Below are positions 11,665-23,080 of a stretch of 64,000 nucleotides of DNA, piece after piece. Origin of the DNA: Serinus canaria (lineage: Eukaryota > Chordata > Aves > Passeriformes > Fringillidae). Location: assembly GCF_022539315.1 (NCBI RefSeq), contig NC_066319.1:24018093-24082092 (forward strand). The letters run 5' to 3'. The notes beneath the pieces were generated by a model, which worked only from the letters and a program-made list of their open reading frames with translations, had not been told where the DNA came from and did no database searches. The translations under genes were made by a program, and so were the position numbers. Positions within the stretch are counted from its first letter, which is position 1. Each line of letters begins with the position of its first letter.

Positions 11665-12620
11665 TGATTATACAACCATCAAAGTTGGAGGAGAACTTTA
11701 AGATAACCAAGTCCTAATATCTGCCCATCAGTATCACAGTAACCCTTAAACCACTAAACCATATCACCCAGAACAGGTCCAGATGCCTCTTAAACACCTT
11801 CAGGGATGGTCATTTCACCACCTCCCTGGGCAATCTATTCCAATGTCTGACCACCCTAACAATGAAATTTTTCTAATACTTAATCTGAATCTCCCCTGTC
11901 TCAACTTAAGGCCATTTCCACTGGTTCTTTCACTGCAGGCATGGTAGAAGAAATCAGTCTCTCTACCTGGACAGCACCTCAATGTCACTTTTAAAGTGAG
12001 GGGCCCAAAACTGGATGCAGCACTTGAGGTGTGGCCTCACCAGTACTGACTGCAGAGGGGAGATCACTGCCCTGGTCCTGCTGGCTATACTACTATTGAT
12101 ACAGGTCAGGATGCCATTGGCATTCTTGGCCACCTGGACACATACTGGATCATGTTCAGCCACGGCCATCCAGTACTCCCAAGTCCTTTTCTGCTGGGTA
12201 GTTTTACAGCTACTCTTCTTCAAGCCTGTAGTGCTGCTTGGGGTTGTTGTGACCCAAGTGCAGGACCCAGCACTTTGCCTTATTGAACCTCATGCAGTTG
12301 TCCTCGGTCCATTGATTGAGCCTGTCCAGATCCCTCTGCAGAGACTTCTTACCCTCAAATCAGATCAACACCCCCACACAACTTAGTGTCATCTGCAAAT
12401 TTACTGAGGGTGCCATCAATCCCAATGTCCAAGTCATCAATAAAGATGTTAAACAGGACTAATCCCAAAACTGAGCCCTGGGGAGCACAGCTAGCAACCA
12501 GATGCCAAAAGGATTTAGCTCCATACACCACAATTCTCTGGGTCTGGCCAAGCAGCCAGTTTTTTACCCATTGAAGAGACCACCCATCCAGGTCATGAGC
12601 AGCCAGTTTTTCAAGGAAAA
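11665..12620 (-). mobile_element. CR1 LINE, 5'-truncated and decayed
   Basis: The minus strand carries the 3' portion of a chicken-repeat-1 (CR1) non-LTR retrotransposon. The reverse-transcriptase region is recognisable on the minus strand: [11 protein letters not shown], then PQGSVLG, then the catalytic box as FADD at about 12399-12388 (residues 88-91 of the open frame 12660-12355), followed by SKFADDTKL context. After a frameshift a second frame (12223-11963) contains the ANGIL...[13 protein letters not shown] segment found downstream in CR1 ORF2. The 3' end near 11665 has lost the terminal ATTCTATG repeats. The left part of ORF2 is missing, as is usual for 5'-truncated copies. It is inactive. 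Confidence 0.9.
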
Positions 12621-15600
12621 GAGGTACTACAGAAATGAGATATTCCGGTTTGTATGGCAAACAGCGCTAACACAGTTGCCAGATCTTCCTTGCTCCAAGT
12701 ATCTCAGAACATTTAGCAGCTTTCTCAAAGCCTGGGCACCTGAAGTCCTGGAAATGTGGGAACTTCTTCCTGGGAAGCCTTCCCTGCTCTTAGGTAACTT
12801 CTGACAGTTGCAGGGAACTGGCTGAAAATGCGCCCTGCTGGCTCCGACATAGGCAGGCGAACCTAGGAAACCATCATTTACTGGTTTTAATCCTATTATT
12901 TTTAGATCGCTCCATTGAGTGAGTCCTGAATTACAGTTTTTGGTTTGGCTTGTGGGCAAGCACAATGCACACAGGAAAGTGTTTGAGTGCTGTCCCACTG
13001 ACCTGAGCTGCACCAAGAGGCAGCATATACCCTGTTGGACTTGTACAGGGGCAGGAAAGGGCACAAAACAATTGAGCCAAGAATCCAGTCTTCCCAAATA
13101 GATCTCTAGGGCTGGGGAATGCTTTCTAGCTTAATCCTCATTTTGTAGGTTTAATGCTTTCCCATGTGGGGTGCCATATCTGTTTTCTACCACAGATGAT
13201 TTGCAATTAACCTTACCTCCTACAGTTGCTGCACCCTGCACACTGGGGAAGTTAATAGCATCGGAAAAGTTTGAACTTGTGAAATGTTTCTATGACTGCA
13301 TAGATTGAGCCACATTACCATGACAAATCACTGAAATCTGAGAAATCTAATTTACAACACAAATTTCTTTTTTGTGTGTCTTTCCCAACTCAAATTCAAA
13401 TCAGAGAGTGTCTAGAATGTGCAGTAACTTCTAGCAGAACTGTGGGTGTAAGAAGGATGAAAAACAATTGCATGAGGTCTCCAGGGCTGGTCTACAATGA
13501 CTCCAAACCCTAAATTGCTTATCCCTTGAACGTGGTTTACAGCAGCAATGGATCCTGGCGGAGCTGTGTAACCAGCATTTAAATAAAGGGGAGGCAGCAA
13601 GACCTCCTGAATCAGTGGCATCTGTTCTGGGAAGGACTTGCCCAGAAACAGCCACAGCAAGAAGGTACTGAAACCCACTGTCTCCTCCTAGAAACAGAAT
13701 TGAAGGTCACAAAGTAAAGACCCCTGCAACCAGCACTGGCCTCTGATTAAAAATAAATCCTTTCATGCACAGACAGTGGTTTGAGAAAGGAAAATATTGA
13801 ACTGCAGTGAAATCTTGGAAAGTTCATGGCTGGACACCTTGGAGTGGAAACACCAGCAGCATCAGTTCAAGTAAAACTCTATACTCCCAGCCACTGGCAT
13901 CAATGTACAAGAGTACTCCCATTTCTCAAATTTAACTTCTTTCACAATAAAACTGATTTTTATGGTGCTTTTATCTGGGATAGTGTGAAAGTAACTCAGG
14001 AACAAGAGAGATGAAAGTCTGCTTGGTGTCACCGAGCCACCTCTGAAACCAGGAAAATCATGATTCTCTGTAAACAGTGTTTTGCCCCAGTATGGGAATC
14101 ATTATTTCCAAGTGATGGGGGCTGCCAGAACAATAAACAAAACAAAGCACTGTGGTGTGGTCCTCCTACCCCCTGTACTGCGCTCTCAGGACTAGCAGAC
14201 AGCAGAGATATTTGGGCACTTAGCAGGTTCACTTCTTCCTTTAAAATGCACTAAAGGAAGTACTGGTAAAATACATTATATGAATGGCCCACATAACTTA
14301 CTGCAGTCACTTATAACTGAGAAGGAATTGCAAAGAAAGGAACTGATATTTATAGGACTGAAAACATCCTTCTTTATTCCGAGAGCATGGCTTACAGTCC
14401 TATGAATCCTTTGCAGAATTCAGGTTTTCATAAAGCACTGAAACAGGGGTTTGAAAATGGAGAATTGTTAAAAAGCCTCAGCACCCTAAACTCCACATCA
14501 AACCAGAAATGTTCCTCATGAGCAAGTTAATATATAAATACACTTCACATCATATTTTTATTTCTGTGGAAGACCATTATATTTCCAGGAAGTACCCAGT
14601 GCTTCCTGACACTTACCAAGGGAGGCTGTGACCTGAGCAACAGCTGTAATGATCCCATCACAGACAGAATATTTTGCAGTATTCTACACGAATATTAATT
14701 CTGGTGCCAGCAAGTAGTTTTGCCTGATCTTTTGCTGCCTGGTCAATTGCATGTAAGTCATGCTTCCCTCACTGCAGGCTGCCATCCTCTCCTTCTTGAC
14801 CAGATACTCAGTGGATTATTTTTGTCTCAGATCACATAGTCCCAATGGTACAATTATACACTGACCTCAAAGACTTGCTTTTAAAATTACCCTTCTTTAG
14901 CAAACCCTCTGTCTAGTGGGTTGGGTGGTTTTCTTATTTTTTATTTTTATATCTAAATGGTTAAATAGTGGGTGTGGTTGGGGAGAGAGGAAAAGAAGAA
15001 AGAGAAAGAAGCAGACAGAGCAAACAGTAGGGGAGACAGTTGTGAGGGTCACAAGTGCACTCAGAAGAGGGACATCCATGTAATCCAAAGAGAAGACACT
15101 TGGCTTCCTCCCTTTCCTCAGTAACATCTTCTCCTGGAAGGTCAGTCCTTCCTGTCAACAAATGTCGTTTCACTACAGAGACAGTAACAGTCCCTCTTCC
15201 TCATAGCTACAGCTAAAGATTTATTCTTAGGAACCACTACCTAAATCAGAGACCAAACAAACCAGGAACTTTCAAATATGGCATGAAACTTGCAACTTTC
15301 CTGTAAGTGCTCAGAGATGGTAAACATTTTACAAACAGAAGAGACAGAAAAGCAACTCTGAAGGGCTCTGAAGGGCCTAGAGGCAAACAAGCCTAGGACA
15401 GGGGTAGACAATCTTAACTGTAGAGATGTGTTAACAGTGAAACCCATGTAGTACAGGTGTCCATGTTGGTATTCAGCTGACTGTTCCATCAAATTTTTGA
15501 AAATCTTCATAGAATGCATGAAATCTCTTCAGGAGATGAGCATCTTCTCTGAGGATGCTGAGCTGGAGGGAATAGGACAATAGTCTGTCCTTGCAAGGAA

Positions 15601-18600
15601 AAAAAGGGAAGCAACTCACAGGCTGACAGGAGAAACTTCAAATATGCTGCAACTTTTCACATCCAGGTTGCGCATACTACTTTTTGAGTTTGCTACACAA
15701 CAGTACTTTCCCCTCCACAATATAAATAGCTTTAAAACCCATCTGAAATTGTTTTAAGGCTGATGGGAGCTGCAGTGAATTCACTCCAAGTGATAAAAGG
15801 AACTTTTGCTGGGCTGGTAGTGAAAGTTTGCCTTCTAATAGCCGACTGTCAGCTGGGCAGTGGCTGCTCTTCCATTGCGCTCATAATGGACTCCTTCATC
15901 CTTCACATCTTCAGCTGTGCATATCTATTCCACACTGTTCTGCATACCTTATTTTCTGTAGCCTCTTCCACACACTGGTTATGTCTCAGTCCCAACAGGA
16001 TGAGCTCCTTTTGTGTCAAACCTCACCAACAAAAGGTCAAGACTAGTACTTGGAGAGGAGGCCTGCAAATGGTGTGTGGATGTATTTGAGAAGAAGGCAA
16101 CTGTCACTCGGGTGACTCCTGCTCTGCATGGGAGTTTGATTGTGTAGGACAGATGTGAACACCATCAGATTGGAAACAATCTCTGAATGTTCCAAACAGT
16201 CCACGTTCCAGCTGTTTGGGAAAAGACAATCCTCCTCCCTTTGTTCTTCCTGCAGCCCCCCTTGTACACAGCATCTTCTCCCCTTCTCCACTTACACCAT
16301 TGCAGTGGGGTGTTGCCTTGTGCTGTTGCACAGTTGGCTTCACCCACACCTAGAGTGACTGCATTTAATCATCTTTGGTTTGGGGAGGGTTTTTTTGTCA
16401 ATTTTGTGAAAAGCTTTTGAAGCCTGTGAAACTGAAATGTACTTGATACCTTGCTGGAAGAGACAACAAGCTGGTTAGCACAGCCTTGGCTGGAGCAGAA
16501 AGCAGTATTAGAGCTTCAATTAAGTGATACCTATAAATGCTGGCAAGGGACACAGTGAGGATGAACAGGCATCAGTGTACTCACCACTTCTCTCATTTGG
16601 GTTTAAAAAGCCAAATCCACCTACCAACATTTGCTAAACAGGGTTTGTTTCACAAATTTCAGTCAGCAAGACATCAGTCAAAGGTATTCATCTATAAAAT
16701 AAAAAAATTCAAATTCCAAACTCTGCTTTTAATGAGCTCTGGTAAATTTGCTCCCTTTTACAATCCTGGGGTCAATCAATTAGCAACTGCCTAGGGGTGA
16801 AACTTAATTAAGCTCAGATAACACAACAGAGGTTTCACCTCCTTGCCCTCGCTCTATACACATCCTCATTTACACATCTGGGTAAAAGCTTCATTGCAAA
16901 GCCTGGAGAGAGCAATTGCTTCAAGCAGAGTCTCTGAGAGCACATCTGAGCTCCCAAAAAGCATTGCAAACTCTTGCATCATGCAGAGGCAAAGCAGCTA
17001 GGAAACGAGAAGATCCACTCTGGCAAGCTGCTGCCACAGGGATAAGGTGTCACTGGGAACAACAAAAGGTGGTTTTACTGAGGAAATGTGGTGCCACGAC
17101 TTATTAGTCTTTCAGCAGAAGCAGGAATCCTACTGCTGCTCTGATGGTACTGCTCTTGCAGCAGGAGCGAGCCAGCCATTCAGGGCTAGTCTGACAAATC
17201 TGGCTCCAGCTGCTTGACTTTATTAACGACAGAAGCCCTGGAGGGGTGGGATCCAGAGGCATCACAGCAATTTTTTTCCCCTTTCCTAAGCACAAAAGAC
17301 AGAAGTGGAATGTAGCTGAGGAATGCTTCGCCCTTGGAAGGGATGTAATAAATCTCCTTGGATGTGATATTTGGTTTATTTTGTGGGAATCATTCAAAAG
17401 GAAAATGCAGATTGTGGGGCTTAGTGCTCAGCCTATGCTGGCAAAGGATCCCTGACAAAGAATGTCCATTGGCAGGGAATTTCCTGACTTTGCAAGTGAG
17501 CAAACGCCTCTTTCTCAGTTACTCTAAAAGCTGTTTTGTTATTATATAAAAGTTCTATAAAGCAGACAATGATCAGTTCTACTCCAGATCTACCAGAAGA
17601 AGGACAAGTAATCATCAGCCTTATTTGCAGGAGGAAGGATTTTTGCTATGCTCAAGAAAGTGCTTTTTCTCCAGGATGGTCTCCTGGGCCACAGGGGGCT
17701 GCTGGGGTGGCTGCGGCATCCCAATTGCTGCAAGCATTTAATGGCCACGTCATGCTCTGCTCCTGGGTGACTCCACCTTGGAGAGGGACTGATAGCTTCA
17801 GAGATCTCCCAAAGTCCCTGCCAGCCCTCTGGTGATTATTACTGTATGATTATTATTTAATAGCAGGAGTTGCCACCTTTGGAATAGGGACTTAAGGAGG
17901 ATCCTTCCTGTGCCTAAGGTCACTGGACCTAGGGATGTGTTAGCAGGCAGAGGTGAGGGAAGAAGAAAACAGAAGGGTACTGATGTGCAGATGGATTGGA
18001 TTTACTGCAGCAGTATGGTAAAGAAAAAGCCCAAAGGTCATTATGGACCCACCACAGAGCAGAATGACAGCAGGCTCACTGACAGTGGTGGGCAGGAAGG
18101 AGGAAATGGACTTATCCTGGGTTCTCAGGTCTACAAGAGAACTCCAAGGGGAGGTCATGACAGAGGCCAGATGAATGGCTGTAAGCCACCTGGAAACCTT
18201 AAACCATGTTTAAAGGGGACCTGGAAGGAAAGAGAAGCAAACCACATGGAGCCAAGCAAAGCTGTCTGCATCAGTTCTACCACTGAGAGAATCACCACAG
18301 TAGAAGGTGGAGGGGGTATATAAGCTATTTTTCCATAGTAAATACTCAATTATTACCCCTGGTAGTGAAATTCCAGCTGTGAAAAGCCCAAAGCCCTTCC
18401 ACCTGCCTGTCTGGATGGAAGTGGGGCAGCCTGAGCAGGCAGTGCTACCATTAGAGCACCAGGACACCTGGGGAAAGGTGGGAGTGTGGTCCCTACACAC
18501 ACCCAGTGAACCCCAGAAACTGCCCAGGCTATAAGTGGTGGCATCACTGATGGAGAACACAGTTCAGATGGGTCAGCCACACAAACCTTTTATCTTTGCT

Positions 18601-21600
18601 GCTCTGCTCATCCTCCAGAAATACAATCTTGCTCACTCCATCAGGTTACTGGAGACTCCCCTTTCTCATGAGAAGAGATTAAAAAGGATGCCAGACATTT
18701 GCTAAGATTTTGATATCCTAGAAGAGAACATGTTTGCAGCACTCAGTGGAGGGATGAAGGCCTCTACAATAGAATGTAAGAGTCCTTCAGGTTGTTGCCC
18801 ACCATTGTTACGTGCTGGAAATCACATGTTTTCAGTGTCTCTCGTCTTGCCAGAGAACACAAATATCTTGTGTGCTGCACCCTGTGTTTTCACATGGAAA
18901 GGAGGTGCCTCTGTGAAGCAAGTGACCTTATCAAGGAATTAGCACTCTTGGGTTATTACCAGGGCTGGACTGAGCACTTTGCTGCTGTTATCACTCCTAT
19001 TGATTTTACATTTGTAGAGAGCTGCAAATTTACACAGTGCTTAATAAACACAAAGTTTCCTGGACTGCAACTAGTATAGGAGAACTGGGAGGCATTAAAA
19101 AAAAACCAAACAAAAAATCCCCCAAAACACAGCACAATTTTTAAAAAAACGATTACATGACATTTTTATGTTATTTTTTCCACTACAGGCTGAAGATTAG
19201 GGGACCTGTTGCCACACTCCCATACAACCACACACACATCAAGACATTGCAAGAGCAAACAGATTCAACATCTTCCCAGACAAAATGGCAATTTTGTACC
19301 ATTTATCCCTCTGACATCATCCAAAGTTTTGGACAGAGGGATCTAAATTGCGTTGGGTAAGAGTAAACCAGCAGAAGACCTTGGGTTGTACTTCTGCTGT
19401 ACCACTGAAAATTTCACCCAAGTTTTCCAAAGATGTAAGTATTTTTCTCCTGAAGGAGTGGGGCCATGAGTCTCAGACTGGGATACAACATAGGACATCA
19501 CTGGACTGAGGTATTTGTGAGCAGGAAAGTGATAGTTGAATTAATTCTCTCAGGGCACAGCACCATTATCATCACAAACATTTTGACTGTGGACAAATAT
19601 TTGTTTGTCAGCTTAAAAATTAAACCCTTTTTTTCCTTGTGGGTGTTTAAAGAAGAGGTTTTTTCTAAAGGAACCTCTGAGAGCAGAAGTAACATCCCTA
19701 TCACCTACCTCTACTACGTGTTTGAAAATACCATTTTGTGTGACACTTTGCGGCAGAAAGACTCAAAAGAAGGAAAAGGAATAGCAAACAACCATGGGGA
19801 CAGCAAAACCGGAAAACGCAAGGGAAAAGTGGAAGTCATGCTGCTTTGGCCAAAGGGAAAGGAGCACATGCTGAACCCAGATAATCTCGGAGGAATTAGA
19901 CAGGTAGGTTGAACAATTTCTAAAAAGTAGTGGTTTAGGCTCCAGACCTGAGTCATCACATATTGGTGATCAAAGGGGACTAGACAACAGTAAATTTGGC
20001 CCAGTGTTTGGGAAGCACTCAGGTAAGTGGAAACAAATGCCTGAAGGTGTTGTTTGAGGGAAAAAAAACCCATCAAACCCAACAAAAAACCTCCCAGAAC
20101 AAAAAAGGCCTTAAGTGCAGAGATGACATGTGGTACAGCAGAAACTCTGGCAGGAAACCCTGTGAGATACACGCTCCTGCCAAGAATTTGGGTCGTCTGC
20201 TGCGAGTTCTGTCTTCAGCCCCTCCCAAGGAGTTAAAAGTTCTGCCACTCTTCACTCAGTGCTTTTGCTGCAGACCTGGCTGTGAATCAGGCGCACCGCT
20301 CACACAGTTTACCTTGGCAGGATGTGAATGTCTGCTGCGGGCTACAGGGTGTGGACAAGTGTGCCCAGGGCCTTTTCTGCACAGCTTCTCCATATTCTCT
20401 AGAGGCTGGCATGGATGAATGGCCCAGCCTTGGAAAATATTATTGTCTCCCAGAGAACGCTGGTGCTGAGCTGTACCCAGAGGAAGACAGGCAGCACTCA
20501 GGGGAAAACTTAATAAGCAGCTGGGTGAAACTCCCTGGGTTCGACATATGAAGGGAAGCAGAAACCTCTGCTTTTGAGAAGTTCACCTGAGAACAACATT
20601 CCCTTACATCTTAGCATTGACACTGGGCTTTCAGCCTAGTGTGTGCCTATGTGCCATACACAGTGCCACCTAACAGATTTTTGGAGTGCTGGACACGCCT
20701 GGATGTAACATATTTATTTCTCTGCCTCTCCCATCAGGCTAACCCAAACACTTGACCAGGTGTTAATAGCTTGACACTCCAAGGTCCCACAACAGAATTT
20801 CCCCAAGTACTGCTTCTAGTGAGAAGGACCCACACATCCAAAAGAAGTTCTGAACCACCTTTCCAGGTATCTTCTGAACCTCTCACGCAGAGGCCAAAGA
20901 CAGTCTGTCCACTTCAATGAACCCACAGGGAATTGCATATTGTTCTAAATATGAATTTTCCCTCTATATGTGACTATCTATCTTAGCAAAACAATCACAA
21001 GGGCTAAGCCATGGTGCTTCTGCTGTGCACAGTGTTACTGCAGAGTCCTTGCAGTGCTGTTCACTGAGCTGTTCACTTTAACCCACCATTGCTCCATCAG
21101 TACATCTTAATGCATCTGCCAGGCACAGATCATGTGATTCAATTTGGAGTTTTTCTGCATGGGCCAATAGATATCAGAGTCTGTATATGGGCATATACAA
21201 GTTATTTGCGGCTCGTCTGTGACATGCAATTCCACCCACCAGGCTCGCAGAGATATATAAATCATGGAGGTGTCTAAAATAACAGGCCCCGAGGAAACAT
21301 CTGTCACCTTTTCAAGCTTGGGAGGGAGGAGGATGAAGCATTCAACTCCACAACTTACTGAATTTTCTTTTAGCTCTAAGAAAGCAGAGAGCAGCAAGTC
21401 TTTCTGATGCAGCCCAGATGCCCTGGCAGTTGGGTACTTCACACCGCGTTTGACCTGCGAGCTAACACAGGCTATACTGATACGCTCAGCAGTTTGGATG
21501 ACATTTGTGCCATCTCACCCTTATCATCAAAAGAAATGGATTGCTTCAATTCTCTCCCGTTTCTGCGGGCTTTTTCCCCCAAAACTGACTGATGGTTGGA

Positions 21601-21880
21601 CCTTTGCACTTGATCTCTTACTCAAATCGAATGAACTTGCTGCGTTGGAATCTACTGCCAGCTGTTCTAGTTCTGAAAGCCGCCACCGCCTGCGCTGGTG
21701 AAGCATGTGGGCCAGAGCCTCGCCTGTCCTACAGATACTCCCATTTCCACTGGAAAAATCAGGAAAAGCTGTGAACTTGTTTATTTGCCCTCTCTCTCGC
21801 TCCTCCTTTCTTTTGAATTGATCTGATCTTCTCTGTTGGACCTCAACCCCACTCACTATTTGCTGCTCGTCATAGGAGAA
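12621..21880. other. Non-coding intergenic sequence
   Basis: About 9 kb with no supported gene. The longest open frames (for example plus strand 17910-18323 and 19466-19912) lack recognisable domains. A TATATAAG box at about 18316-18323 has no gene after it that I can recognise. A UPRE/CRE-like TGACGTGG lies on the minus strand at 17745-17752. An A-rich low-complexity patch is seen near 19098-19150. No CR1 copy was recognised in this interval. Confidence 0.65.
17745..17752 (-). promoter_or_regulatory. UPRE-like element TGACGTGG
   Basis: On the minus strand this octamer reads TGACGTGG, the unfolded-protein-response element core bound by ATF6/XBP1 and closely related to sites used by CREB3-family factors. 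It lies about 14.3 kb upstream of CREB3L1. A CCAAT box 19 bp away does not have the 9 bp spacing needed for a classical ERSE. Candidate only. Confidence 0.3.
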
Positions 21881-22032
21881 AACCGCAACGGAGCAGGGTA
21901 AGAAGACGGAAGCGATTTCCCCCCGGCGGGCGGGCGGGCGCCCCAGCCGCGGGGCCGCCATCAGCCCCGCCCCGCCCCGCGCTCGCTGACGAGGCGCCGT
22001 GAGGGCAGCGCGAGGCCCGGCCCGCGGCGGCG

Positions 22033-22046
22033 CTGCCCCCTGGCGG
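22033..22046 (-). promoter_or_regulatory. CTCF core motif, minus orientation
   Basis: On the minus strand this reads CCGCCAGGGGGCAG, matching the CTCF core consensus CCRSYAGRKGGCRS at all 14 positions. It lies in the left block of the orphan CpG island and points left, toward CREB3L1. Occupancy is not shown, and the CpG context means binding could be methylation-sensitive. Confidence 0.65.
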
Positions 22047-22059
22047 CGGGCGGGCGGCA

Positions 22060-22550
22060 CTGCCGTGTCCTGCTGCCTCCGTGTCCGCGTCCTCATCCCC
22101 ATGCTTATCCTTGAGCGCGCCGTGCCCCTGTCCGCGCCCGTGTCTGTGTTAGTGTCCGTGCTGTAGCTGTGCCCTTGTCTGTGTCTGTGCATGTGGCCTT
22201 GGTGGTGGTGTGCCCATGGCCATGCCCATGTCCTTGCCTGCGCCTGTGCTGTGGCCATGGCCAAGTGCCTTTTTGCCCATGGCCCTGCTAATTGCCATGG
22301 CATTTTAGTCCGTGATAGGTCCTTGTCCATGCTTACGCTGTGGCTGTGGCCGTGACCATGACTGTGACAAGTGTCCTTGTCCATAGCCATGCTGCAGCCA
22401 TGACTATGCCGTGGCAGTAGCTGTGGCCGTAGCTTTGTCCATGCCGTGCCCATGTCGTTGTCTGTAATGTGGCTGTGGCCATGCTGTGTCCATGCCCGTG
22501 CCTATGCCGTAGCCATGGCTGTGCTGGTGTCTGCACCATGTGCTCCATGA
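22060..22550. repeat. Degenerate hexamer-like minisatellite (CCATGY / YTGTGS units)
   Basis: About 490 bp built from imperfect 6 bp words such as GCCATG, GTCCAT, GTGGCT, GCCGTG and TGTCCT. It has no strict register but strong word reuse. On the minus strand one frame is open throughout and encodes a His/Gly/Ser/Met-rich run (HGHGHSHS-type), and another gives HRHGHGHS. I regard these as by-products of the array. It sits between the two CpG-rich blocks and between the two CTCF cores. Confidence 0.8.
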
Positions 22551-22894
22551 GTGCTGAGCCAAGCCTCGAGGCTGAAGTTGTTTTTGTAGATAAACTTACA
22601 CGGCAAAGCCACTGCCCAGGCCGTAAAAGGAGTGCTAAGTATTCCCTCCTCCGATGTATTCCACCCCTCTCTCCGCAGCTACCGGTGATTTTCTGGGAAG
22701 TTTGCGCAAAACCCGCTGGTCTTTAACGTCATTTTAGTCAGCAAAAACCCCAAACAGCAAAGAATGCAAACGGAAGGCCCGGAACTCTTGCGTGCCACGG
22801 TGCCCGGCCCCGGGGCGGGGATGCCGGGCCGGAGCAGGGGCGCCGGGCGGGCCCGGGCAGCCGCGGCACGCGGAGCCGCGCGCACCCGGCACGG

Positions 22895-22908
22895 CCGCCA
22901 GAGGGCGC
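22895..22908 (+). promoter_or_regulatory. CTCF core motif, plus orientation
   Basis: Reads CCGCCAGAGGGCGC on the plus strand, matching the CTCF core consensus CCRSYAGRKGGCRS at all 14 positions. It lies in the right block of the orphan CpG island and points right. With the minus-oriented core at 22033-22046 it forms a divergent pair about 860 bp apart. Confidence 0.65.
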
Positions 22909-23080
22909 CGCCGCCGCGGCCAAGGCGGGCCAGGGCGGGTCCGCGTGCGCCGCCGTGCGCGTTCCCGCTGGCAGCCGGGGAGCGCGCCCGGGAACGCGCC
23001 GGGAAGAGCGGCTCTGCCGGGTCACTCCTTCGGATGGGCTTCGCGCGGCAGAGCTGTGGAGCCGGCGTCAGGCCTGCCCA

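Larger units (their letters stand above)
21890..23080. promoter_or_regulatory. Orphan CpG island midway between CREB3L1 and the 45 kb island
   Basis: Two very GC- and CpG-rich blocks, about 21.9-22.07 kb and 22.78-23.08 kb, are separated by a degenerate hexamer array. The left block has three abutting GC boxes (21965-21980) and GGGCGGGCGGGC runs. Both blocks carry a perfect CTCF core. No protein-coding exon is recognisable on either strand, and the open frames across it are compositional. A plausible splice acceptor (pyrimidine tract ending CAG at 22678, plus strand) exists. The island may be the promoter of an unannotated transcript, an insulator, or both. Confidence 0.8.

Noticed and set aside
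17685..17705. CTCF-like word around CCACAGGGGGCTG
   Set aside because: It lacks the pyrimidine before AG and is one base short of the core, so it does not meet the consensus.
17910..18323. 137-codon plus-strand frame ending at a TATATAAG box
   Set aside because: The protein resembles nothing known and the TATA-like word lies at its end, not before it. Length is within chance for the window.
19466..19912. 148-codon plus-strand frame
   Set aside because: No recognisable domain or splice context, and no support beyond being open.
21527..22453. 308-codon minus-strand frame with an HGHGHSHS-type segment
   Set aside because: The His-rich part is the degenerate hexamer array and the rest is CpG-island sequence. 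No domain, no plausible promoter or codon bias was seen, though it is noted under the array finding.
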